From Streptomyces griseocarneus (GTDB taxonomy: Bacteria; Actinomycetota; Actinomycetes; Streptomycetales; Streptomycetaceae): a stretch of DNA of 64,000 nt. A program made the position numbers and the translations under genes. The stretch spans positions 373,906 through 437,905 of the forward strand of contig NZ_BNBL01000006.1 of assembly GCF_014655595.1 (NCBI RefSeq), written 5' to 3'. Below the pieces are notes generated by a model. The model worked only from the letters and a program-made list of their open reading frames with translations, searched no databases and was not told where the DNA came from. The stretch's first letter is position 1. Each line of letters begins with the position of its first letter. Positions 8,709-14,773 of the stretch are shown here, piece after piece.

Positions 8709-8729
8709 CCAAGGTCCCGAGACACCACC

Positions 8730-8735
8730 GCTAGG
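8730..8735. repeat. Right target-site duplication GCTAGG
   Basis: Second copy of GCTAGG, directly after the right inverted repeat. The CTA (8731-8733) is the reverse complement of the TAG stop of the NmrA-type gene, so the duplication preserved that stop codon. Confidence 0.7.
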
Positions 8736-9495
8736 CGACGCGCTCGGCGAGGAAGTCCTCCCAGGTGCGCCGGCCCACGGTGGCGCCCTCGAGGGTGAGG
8801 TTGTCGCCGGCCCGGTACGCGCGACCGGCCTTTCCCGGCATCCGGACGGGCAGCATCGGGCGGCGCTTGCCACGCGTCCGGAGGTACGGGCGGCTCAGCT
8901 CGGCCAGGCCGTACACCTTCGGTCCGGCCAGGTCGGGCACCAGGCCGGCCGGTTCGCCGAGCGTCAGCTCGACGAGGCGGGCCGCGACATCGCGGGCGTC
9001 GACCGGCTGGAAGCGGAGGCCGCCCGGGACCGGTATCACCGGCATCTTCGACATCTTCTCCACCACGGTCAGCGCCAGGTCGTGGAACTGGGCGGCGCGC
9101 AGCGTCGTCCACGGCAGGCCCGAACCGGCCACGGCCTGCTCGGCGTCGAGCTTCATCTTGAACCAGCCGAGCGGGACCTTGTCCGCACCGATGACCGAGA
9201 TGTAGACGAGGTGCTTCACCCCGGCGCCCTGCGCGGCCCGCACGAGGTTGCGGGTCGCCTCGTCGTCACCCTTGGGGCCGCCCGCGAGGTGCAGGACGAT
9301 CTCGGCCCCGGCCACGGCGGCGTCGATTCCCTCGCCCTTGAACAGGTCACCGGCCACGTACTCGACGCCGTCCGCCGCCGGGCGCTCGTTGCGGCTGAGC
9401 ACCCGCACGGTGTGGCCGGCGTCGCGCAGCAGGGGGACGACGAGGCGCCCGAGCGTGCCCGTACCACCGGTGACCAGGATGGGGGTGGAGGTCAT
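8731..9495 (-). CDS. NmrA/SDR-type NAD(P)-binding epimerase-like oxidoreductase
   Basis: This 254-residue atypical short-chain dehydrogenase has the Rossmann loop TGGTGTLGRLV at its N-terminus, followed by VRVLSRN and HLAGGPKGDDEATRNLV. It resembles NmrA-like and NAD-dependent epimerase proteins. ATG 9495 is preceded by TTGGAGC. It is divergent from an ECF41-type sigma gene. ECF41 sigma factors are typically encoded next to carboxymuconolactone decarboxylases, oxidoreductases or epimerases (COE), and this gene fits that role and is the likely target. Its stop codon sits exactly at the IS481-type insertion point. Confidence 0.88.
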   Translation of the reverse strand: MTSTPILVTGGTGTLGRLVVPLLRDAGHTVRVLSRNERPAADGVEYVAGDLFKGEGIDAAVAGAEIVLHLAGGPKGDDEATRNLVRAAQGAGVKHLVYISVIGADKVPLGWFKMKLDAEQAVAGSGLPWTTLRAAQFHDLALTVVEKMSKMPVIPVPGGLRFQPVDARDVAARLVELTLGEPAGLVPDLAGPKVYGLAELSRPYLRTRGKRRPMLPVRMPGKAGRAYRAGDNLTLEGATVGRRTWEDFLAERVA

Positions 9496-9569
9496 GGCTG
9501 CTCCAAGTTCGTTCGACCGAGAGTCTGACTCCCGATCACATCGGCTAGTTTTCGAGCTTCTGATGAGAT

Positions 9570-9596
9570 GACCCGCCGCGCGGAAGGAATGTGACA
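9570..9596 (-). promoter_or_regulatory. Candidate ECF41 promoter of the NmrA-type gene
   Basis: On the minus strand TGTCACA (9596-9590) is followed after 16 bases by GGTC (9573-9570). This is close to the ECF41 consensus TGTCACA-N16-CGTC. It lies about 65 bp before the predicted transcript start-to-ATG interval of the oxidoreductase gene. Confidence 0.5.
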
Positions 9597-9598
9597 CG

Positions 9599-10486
9599 GT
9601 GGAGGAGAATTCATTGCTGATAGAGCGTTTCGAGGGGCACCGGGCACGTCTGAGGGCGGTGGCCTACCGGATGCTCGGCTCGGTGAGCGAGGCCGACGAC
9701 GCCGTCCAGGAGACCTGGCTGCGCCTGAGCCGTACGGACGCCGACAGCGTGGAGAACCTCGGTGCGTGGCTGACCACGGTGGTGGGTCGCATCTGCCTGA
9801 ACATGCTGCGTTCGCGCGAGCAGCGGCGCGAGGAGCCGTTCGAGGTTCACATGCCCGACCCCGTCATCAGCCACGAGTCCGGGATCGATCCCGAACAGGA
9901 AGTGCTGATGGCCGACTCGGTCGGGCTGGCCATGATGGTGGTGCTCGAGATGCTGACGCCGGCCGAGCGGGTGGCGTTCGTCCTGCACGACATGTTCGCC
10001 GTGCCCTTCGACGAGATCGCCCCGCTGCTCGAGCGGACCGCCGCAGCGACGCGGCAGCTCGCGAGCCGCGCGCGCCGCCGGGTGCAGGGGCAGGCCCCCA
10101 CTCCCGACCCCGACCTCGGCCGTCAGCGCGAAGCCGTGAACGCCTTCTTCGCCGCCGCTCACGACGGCGACTTCGACGCGCTCGTGGCCGTACTCGACCC
10201 GGACGTCGTGCTGAGGGCCGACGGCGGCGTCGCGCGCGCCGGACTGTCCGTGGTGCTGCAGGGAGCGCGGACCGTGGCCGGCCAGGCGGTCACGTTCGGG
10301 CAGCTCACCCCCTACATACGGCCGGCGCTCATCAACGGTGTCGCCGGAGTCGTCTGCGCCGACGGTGCGTGGCGGTGGTCCGTCATGGCCTTCACCGTGG
10401 TGGGCGGGAAGGTCGTCGCCATCGATGTGCTGGCCGACCCGGAGCGGTTGGAACTGCTCGACCTTTCGGTTCTCGACCGGGCGTAG
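9599..10486 (+). CDS. ECF41-type RNA polymerase sigma factor (SigJ-like)
   Basis: This 295-residue sigma-70 family protein contains region 2 (LRAVAYRMLGSVSEADDAVQETWLR, about 18-42), region 4 (LTPAERVAFVLHDMFAVPFDEIAPLLERTAAATRQLASRARRR, about 120-165) and a C-terminal SnoaL-like domain of about 110 residues. The extension defines ECF41/SigJ sigma factors, in which the fused domain tunes activity in place of an anti-sigma factor. The region corresponding to the DGGGK motif reads DGGVAR. The GTG start has GGAAGGA upstream. It is divergent from its presumed target, the NmrA-type gene. Confidence 0.93.
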   Translation: MEENSLLIERFEGHRARLRAVAYRMLGSVSEADDAVQETWLRLSRTDADSVENLGAWLTTVVGRICLNMLRSREQRREEPFEVHMPDPVISHESGIDPEQEVLMADSVGLAMMVVLEMLTPAERVAFVLHDMFAVPFDEIAPLLERTAAATRQLASRARRRVQGQAPTPDPDLGRQREAVNAFFAAAHDGDFDALVAVLDPDVVLRADGGVARAGLSVVLQGARTVAGQAVTFGQLTPYIRPALINGVAGVVCADGAWRWSVMAFTVVGGKVVAIDVLADPERLELLDLSVLDRA

Positions 10487-10528
10487 AGGGGCTCGTGGGC
10501 GATTGTCAGTGGCCCGTAGGGTGGCGGG

Positions 10529-11323
10529 ATGAGTGATCTTTTCGCCCCGTACGTCGAGGTCGACGGCAGTGCCGTCGACGCCGGTCCGCTGCTGCCCGCA
10601 CTGATGGGGAACTATGGCCACATGACGGCCATGCAGGTCAGGGGTGGCCGCGTGCGCGGGCTGGACTTCCATCTCGCGCGGCTCGACGCGGCGACGCGGG
10701 AGCTGTTCGGGGAGGGGCTGGACGGCGGACGGGTGCGCGAGCGGGTGCGACGGGCGCTGGAGGGCGCGGGCGTCGTCGACGCGGACGTACGGGTCTACGT
10801 CCACGCCATGGGCGGCCTCGACGCCGGCCCGGTCGCGACGGTGGTCGTACGCCCCCCATTGCCGGAGCCCGGCGCTCCGCAGCGGCTGCGCAGCGTGCGG
10901 TACGTACGACCCCTGGCGCACCTGAAGCACGTCGGGTCCTTCGGGCAGGTCTACCACCTGCGGCGCGTGCGGGCCGAGGGGTTCGACGAGGCGCTGCTGG
11001 TGGGGCCGGGCGGCGAGGTGGCCGAGGGGGCCATCACGAACGTGGGCTTCGTGGAGGGGGACACGGTGATCTGGCCCGAGGGGCCGTCGCTGGACGGCAT
11101 CGCCATGCTGGTGCTGCGACGGGAGATGGAACGTGCGGGGCTGGCGTGGCGGCAGCAGCCGGTGCGTATCGAGGAGCTGGGGCGCTTCGACGGGGCTTTC
11201 GTCTGCAACTCGATCGGGGCGGCGCCGGTTTCGGTGATCGACGACACGCGGTTCGCGGTGGAGGGGCGTGTGGTCGGTGAGGTGATGGGGCTGCACGCGG
11301 CAGCTCCGTGGGATGTCATCTGA
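10529..11323 (+). CDS. Aminotransferase class IV (aminodeoxychorismate lyase-like)
   Basis: This 264-residue PLP enzyme of fold type IV has the Schiff-base Lys at position 133 in PLAHLKHVGSFGQVYHLRR. The phosphate and cofactor segment is DEALLVGPGGEVAEGAITNVGF, with the conserved Glu, and the closing motif is VCNSIGAAPVSVID. The family includes branched-chain and D-amino-acid transaminases and 4-amino-4-deoxychorismate lyase (pabC), and many Streptomyces paralogues have unknown substrates. ATG 10529 is preceded by GTGGCGGG. It stands alone between the sigma gene and the isomerase-like gene. Confidence 0.85.
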   Translation: MSDLFAPYVEVDGSAVDAGPLLPALMGNYGHMTAMQVRGGRVRGLDFHLARLDAATRELFGEGLDGGRVRERVRRALEGAGVVDADVRVYVHAMGGLDAGPVATVVVRPPLPEPGAPQRLRSVRYVRPLAHLKHVGSFGQVYHLRRVRAEGFDEALLVGPGGEVAEGAITNVGFVEGDTVIWPEGPSLDGIAMLVLRREMERAGLAWRQQPVRIEELGRFDGAFVCNSIGAAPVSVIDDTRFAVEGRVVGEVMGLHAAAPWDVI

Positions 11324-11361
11324 TCTGGTGGGGTTTGGCCGGGTTGTGGGACAGTCGGCGC

Positions 11362-12000
11362 ATGGACGTCGTCTACAGCGACAGGCTGGACGCTCTTGAG
11401 CAGACCTGGCGGATCTGGGCCGATCTCGGCGCGGAGCTGACCGAGCGGCAGTGGACGGCAGCGACCCGCTGCCCGGGCTGGGACGTGGCTGCGGTGTACG
11501 CGCACCACTCGACCTTCCCGAGGGACATGGACGGTCCGCTGCCGCCACTTTCGGGCAGGCCGGGGGTGGAGCCGGTGACGGCCGTGGAGATGGTCCGGCG
11601 GTTCAACGCCCCGGGCGGGGTGGCGCATGAGGCGGCCGATGCGGTCGCGAAGGGCGCTGTCTCGGGCGCGGCGGAAGCCGGCGGGGGAGGGCTGGTCGAA
11701 CGTTTCGCCGTGCGCGGGCCCGGCGCTGTGCGCAGGCTACGGGCGGAGGAACCGGCCCGGACCGTGCCCTGGGGCGCCACGGGGCTGACGCTCGAGCTGG
11801 CGGAGGCGGTACGGATCGTGCTGCTCGAAGCCACCGTGCACCTGCTGGACGTACAGCGTGCCCTGGACCGGCCGCCGCTCGTACCGCCCCAGGCGCTGAG
11901 CGACACCGCCCTGCTGCTGGCCGAGGTGGCCCCTCCGGTCGACTTCATCGAGGCGGCGACCGGGCGCTCGGCGCGCTCTCCCTTGCCGGTGCTGCGCTAG
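11362..12000 (+). CDS. Maleylpyruvate isomerase-like, mycothiol-dependent (DinB-fold) protein
   Basis: This 212-residue protein has the mycothiol-dependent maleylpyruvate isomerase N-terminal pattern: WADLGAELTERQWTAATRCPGWDVAAVYAHHSTF. The W-x-A-x-T-x-C-P-G-W-x-V segment and a His after it are typical of DinB-like metal- and thiol-binding proteins. Later HLLDVQRALDRP supplies a further family His. Such proteins use mycothiol, the actinobacterial thiol, in isomerisation or detoxification. ATG 11362 is chosen because homologous domains begin close to this residue. It is 38 bp after the aminotransferase gene and probably in the same transcript. Confidence 0.8.
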   Translation: MDVVYSDRLDALEQTWRIWADLGAELTERQWTAATRCPGWDVAAVYAHHSTFPRDMDGPLPPLSGRPGVEPVTAVEMVRRFNAPGGVAHEAADAVAKGAVSGAAEAGGGGLVERFAVRGPGAVRRLRAEEPARTVPWGATGLTLELAEAVRIVLLEATVHLLDVQRALDRPPLVPPQALSDTALLLAEVAPPVDFIEAATGRSARSPLPVLR

Positions 12001-12159
12001 GCATCCGTGTATCGGCCGCTGAGGCCGTCAAGTACGGGCAACTGGACCTCGAGAGCCCGGTATCCGGTCACATGTACGGGACATATGGGGATGTCGATTG
12101 ACGCCCGGTCCTGCCGCCTTCGAGTCTGGCGCTCCCGAACTTCGCCGAGGAGTTCGTCC

Positions 12160-12207
12160 ATGGGTCTGCCTATGGGTTCACCCATGGGTTCGCCTATGGG
12201 TTCGTCT
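12160..12207 (+). repeat. Four 12-bp tandem repeats before the lipase gene
   Basis: Four near-identical units, ATGGGTTCGCCT and variants (12160, 12172, 12184, 12196), lie just before the ribosome-binding site of the SGNH lipase gene. Each unit contains ATG, and in one frame they read Met-Gly-Ser-Pro. No function is known. Confidence 0.75.
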
Positions 12208-12221
12208 ACGAGGAGGCAGAG

Positions 12222-13166
12222 ATGCCCCGTACCGCCAACGCTCCGACCGGCCGACGCAGAGCCCGATTAGCCATCGCCGCGTGCGGTGCCGCAGCGGCCC
12301 TTGTCGCGGGCGCCCTCGCGCCCGCGACCGCCGCGAATCCTGCGCCCCACGCGGCCCCGAAGCCACGGGCGGAGCACTATGTCGCCCTCGGCGACTCCTT
12401 CACCGCCGGCTCGCTCATTCCCGTCCAGATCGACGCCGCCTGTGGCCGCTCCAACCGCAACTACCCCTCCCTCACCGCCCGCTGGCTGAGCCCGGCCGAA
12501 TTCCGGGACGTCAGCTGCGGCGGCGCCAAGACCGACGACATGTGGCGCCCGCAGCCCGGCACCGGCAAACCGGAACAGTTCGCGGCGCTCAAGGCGGACA
12601 CCACGCTGGTCTCCATCGGCATCGGCGGCAACGACATCGGCTTCGGCGAGGTCGTCAGGGCGTGTACGTACGCGATTCCCAAGCCGATCCCGGACGGCAA
12701 CCCCTGCGAGCAGCGCTACACGAAGGGCGGCATCGACCAGCTCGCCGAACGCATCCTCGAGACCGCCCCCAAGGTGGCCGCCGTCCTCGCGGAGATCCGC
12801 AAGCGGTCCCACAACGCGCACGTGATCGTCGTCGGCTTCCCGGCGATCCTCTCGGAGAATGCCGCGGACGCGGAGGGCTGCAAGGCCTCCTTGCGGATGC
12901 CCGTAGGGGACATCCCGTACCTGCGGGACACGATGCGCAGCCTCAACACGATGCTGAGGCACGAGGCGCAGCGGGCCCGTGCGACCTATGTCGACACCTA
13001 CACGCCGTCCGTCGACCACAACGCCTGCCGGCCGTTCGCCGAGCGCTGGGTCGAGGGCATGTACCCGCGGGCCGAGCGCCCGGCCTGGCCCTTCCACCCC
13101 AACGCGAACGGCGAGGCGGGGATGGCCGAGGCCGTGAAGCGGACCCTGGCTGCCCCAAAGGTATGA
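12222..13166 (+). CDS. Secreted SGNH/GDSL lipase-esterase
   Basis: A 314-residue exported hydrolase. The signal peptide has a basic start (GRRRARLAIAACG), an Ala/Leu-rich core and likely cleavage near ATAANP. The catalytic blocks are VALGDSFTAG with nucleophile Ser59, the oxyanion Gly in DVSCGGAKT, GIGGNDIGFG with the block III Asn, and the catalytic His in WPFHPNANGEAG. Paired cysteines fit extracellular disulfides, as in Streptomyces lipases. The ATG is preceded by GAGGAGG. Codon 16 is TTA (12267-12269), the rare leucine codon read by the bldA tRNA, so translation is probably tied to development. Confidence 0.92.
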   Translation: MPRTANAPTGRRRARLAIAACGAAAALVAGALAPATAANPAPHAAPKPRAEHYVALGDSFTAGSLIPVQIDAACGRSNRNYPSLTARWLSPAEFRDVSCGGAKTDDMWRPQPGTGKPEQFAALKADTTLVSIGIGGNDIGFGEVVRACTYAIPKPIPDGNPCEQRYTKGGIDQLAERILETAPKVAAVLAEIRKRSHNAHVIVVGFPAILSENAADAEGCKASLRMPVGDIPYLRDTMRSLNTMLRHEAQRARATYVDTYTPSVDHNACRPFAERWVEGMYPRAERPAWPFHPNANGEAGMAEAVKRTLAAPKV

Positions 13167-13167
13167 A

Positions 13168-13179
13168 TATGTCGACATA
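13168..13179. promoter_or_regulatory. 12-bp palindrome TATGTCGACATA
   Basis: A perfect palindrome one base after the lipase stop codon, followed by ATAGAGGTCTAT. It looks like a regulator site, possibly for the promoter 35 bp further on. The regulator is unknown. Confidence 0.35.
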
Positions 13180-13213
13180 GAGGTCTATCTACGCTCGTCT
13201 CCGGCAAGTCCTC

Positions 13214-13241
13214 TTGACAACTGTTGTCCGGGGGGTAATCA
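13214..13241 (+). promoter_or_regulatory. Strong sigma-70-like promoter of a short orphan unit
   Basis: TTGACA (13214-13219), a 16-base spacer and TAATCA (13236-13241) make one of the best housekeeping promoters in the window. GGAGGAG follows at 13244 and a terminator at 13320, with no ordinary gene between. A leader peptide or small RNA of about 115 nt would fit. Confidence 0.45.
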
Positions 13242-13319
13242 CCGGAGGAGCCGCCATACGACGAGTGCTGATGTAGCCCGCATCACGGTGGACTGTCGCG
13301 GTACCCGGTGATGCGTACG

Positions 13320-13364
13320 CGGTGGGGGTGGCCGGGGCGCCTGGGCCCTGGCCACGCCCCACCG
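13320..13364. terminator. Bidirectional terminator hairpin
   Basis: CGGTGGGGGTGGCC pairs with GGCCACGCCCCACCG, leaving one bulged base, between the lipase gene and the convergent marR-type gene. It would also end the short unit driven by the promoter at 13214. Confidence 0.5.
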
Positions 13365-13393
13365 CCCGCGGCAGCTGTGCACCCGGTTTTTGA

Positions 13394-13460
13394 CCTACTT
13401 AAGGGCTGGCCTACTTGAAGGGCTGGCCTGCTTGAACGACGGGCCTACTTGAACGACTGG
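13394..13460. repeat. 17-bp tandem repeats across the MarR gene stop
   Basis: Four copies of about CCTACTTGAACGACTGG (13394, 13410, 13427, 13444) run through and beyond the stop codon of the MarR-type gene. The stop-bearing unit was evidently duplicated. The first copy is 16 bp. Confidence 0.7.
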
Positions 13461-13924
13461 CGCAGGGCGGCCAGGGCGATGCCGACCTCCGGGGTTTCTC
13501 CGGCGGCTTCGTCGAGGGCGGCGGTGAGGGTTTCCTCGTAGGTGGCGCGGGCTTCCTGGTGACGGGTGTGGCCGGAGTCCTTGATGACGGCGTAGACGCC
13601 GCGCTTGTCGTCCGGGCACAGATCGCGGAAGGCCAGGTCGGCGGCGTGCAGCCGGCCGACCAGGCGGGTCACCGAGCTCTGGTTGAGACCGAGGCGGGCC
13701 GCGAGGTCCTGCATGCGCAGTTCGCCGTCGGGGGCATCCGTGAGAAAGCCGAGGGCCCGGTACTCCGACAGGCCCAGGCCGTGCCGGCGCTGCAGGGCGG
13801 CGCCCAGGCGACTCTCCACGTGCGCGTGCAGGGCCAGGAGGCGGCTCCACATGCGGGCGTCCGCGACTCCGGATGTTCCGGATGTTCCGGACGCTCCGGA
13901 GGGGGTGCTGACCTGCGAGGTCAT
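13445..13924 (-). CDS. MarR-family transcriptional regulator
   Basis: This 159-residue winged-helix regulator has its DNA-binding core at LRMQDLAARLGLNQSSVTRLVGRLHAADL, then the wing DDKRGVYAVI. The N-terminus contains a short Ser-Gly-Thr/Ala repeat of nine-base units. ATG 13924 is preceded by AAAGGGAG at good spacing, so the upstream in-frame starts are not needed. It is divergent from two SMR transporter genes, the usual arrangement in which a MarR protein represses a drug or cation exporter until it binds ligand. Palindromic sites lie in the gap. Confidence 0.87.
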   Translation of the reverse strand: MTSQVSTPSGASGTSGTSGVADARMWSRLLALHAHVESRLGAALQRRHGLGLSEYRALGFLTDAPDGELRMQDLAARLGLNQSSVTRLVGRLHAADLAFRDLCPDDKRGVYAVIKDSGHTRHQEARATYEETLTAALDEAAGETPEVGIALAALRQSFK

Positions 13925-13997
13925 CTGCTGCTCCCTTTGCTCGCTCGGCGGTTGACGCAAGCTTACTTGTACATGCATGCTTTTCCCTAGCAAGGAA

Positions 13998-14015
13998 GTT
14001 GCACGTACATACAAC
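13998..14015. promoter_or_regulatory. Candidate MarR operator
   Basis: GTTGCACGTACATACAAC, with 7 of 9 bases paired, lies 20 bp before the first SMR gene. A second AT-rich partial palindrome, TTGTACATGCATGC, is at 13967-13980. Both lie in the divergent MarR/SMR gap. Confidence 0.45.
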
Positions 14016-14034
14016 TACCCCGGGAGGTCTTCCC

Positions 14035-14376
14035 ATGGCCTGGATCTACCTGCTCATCGCCTCGGTCTTCGAGGTCGTCTTCGCCCTGGCCACCAACGCC
14101 ACCCACGGCTTCACCGTCCTGGGCCCCTCGCTCCTGACCGCCGGGGCCGCGGCCGGAGGCATCTTCTTCCTCAGCCTCGCCCTGAAGAGCCTCGACGTCG
14201 GCGTCGGCTACACCGTGTGGACCGGCATCGGCTCCGTGGGCACCGTGATCCTCGGCTCGGTGATCTTCCACGAGGCCATGAACGTCTGGAAGGTGCTGGC
14301 CTTCGTCCTGATCATCGGCGGCGTCCTCGGCCTCAAGCTCGCCGACAAGTTCACCAAGAGCGCGGCCACCGTCTGA
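14035..14376 (+). CDS. Small multidrug resistance (SMR) transporter subunit 1
   Basis: This 113-residue membrane protein has four hydrophobic helices. The essential acidic residue is in the first helix (MAWIYLLIASVFEVVFALATN), and the conserved YTVWTGIGSVGTVILG marks helix 3. SMR proteins work as antiparallel dimers and export cations such as quaternary ammonium compounds or guanidinium in exchange for protons. ATG 14035 follows GGGAGG. A second SMR gene follows after 66 bp, so the pair probably forms a heterodimer. The substrate is not evident. Confidence 0.92.
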   Translation: MAWIYLLIASVFEVVFALATNATHGFTVLGPSLLTAGAAAGGIFFLSLALKSLDVGVGYTVWTGIGSVGTVILGSVIFHEAMNVWKVLAFVLIIGGVLGLKLADKFTKSAATV

Positions 14377-14442
14377 CCCGCCGCCTGACCGCCGACCGCC
14401 CCTATCTGCCTTCCCTCTTCACGTTTCAAGGAGCACATCGTC

Positions 14443-14763
14443 ATGGCCTGGGTCTTCCTCGCGATCGCCATCGTCTTCGAGATCGCCTTCGCGCTCGGCA
14501 CCAACGCCACCAACGGCTTCACCAAGCTCTGGCCGTCCGTCTTCACCCTGCTCGCCGCCGCCGGCGGCATCTTCACGCTCAGCCTCGCCCTCAGGACCCT
14601 GGACGTCGGCGTCGGCTACACGATCTGGACCGGCATCGGCTCCATCGGCACCGTCGTCTTCGGCGCCCTCATCTACAACGAGAAGATCACCCTCCCCAAG
14701 GTCCTGTCCTTCGCCGCGATCATCGCCGGCGCCATCACCCTCAAGCTCGCGGCGGGGGCGTGA
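14443..14763 (+). CDS. Small multidrug resistance (SMR) transporter subunit 2
   Basis: This 106-residue second subunit is clearly paralogous to the first: MAWVFLAIAIVFEIAFALGTN and YTIWTGIGSIGTVVFG. The helix-1 Glu is kept. AAGGAG precedes the ATG. Tandem SMR genes usually encode obligate heterodimers, as in the YkkCD and EbrAB types. No guanidine riboswitch structure is seen upstream, and control is more likely through the MarR protein. Confidence 0.92.
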   Translation: MAWVFLAIAIVFEIAFALGTNATNGFTKLWPSVFTLLAAAGGIFTLSLALRTLDVGVGYTIWTGIGSIGTVVFGALIYNEKITLPKVLSFAAIIAGAITLKLAAGA

Positions 14764-14773
14764 CCGATCGTGA

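Larger units (their letters stand above)
6044..8729. mobile_element. IS481-family transposon carrying WYL regulator and VOC genes
   Basis: A 2.7-kb unit is bounded by 23-bp imperfect inverted repeats at 6044-6066 and 8707-8729, which match at 16 of 23 positions. The best part is TCTCATGACATTGGTT against TCTCGGGACCTTGGTT, at the same distance from both ends. GCTAGG is duplicated immediately outside. The transposase gene ends inside the right repeat and the WYL regulator gene ends inside the left repeat, with the VOC gene between. I found no second left end close to the transposase. Passenger genes are known in a minority of IS481 elements. Removing the unit and one GCTAGG restores a junction at the stop codon of the NmrA gene. 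Confidence 0.72.

Noticed and set aside
12007..12270. Frame containing the Met-Gly-Ser-Pro repeats as a protein gene
   Set aside because: It overlaps the lipase start in another frame, lacks a ribosome-binding site and has poor codon bias outside the repeat.
13944..14034. Guanidine or other riboswitch before the SMR pair
   Set aside because: The leader is short and shows MarR-like palindromes but no conserved riboswitch stems.
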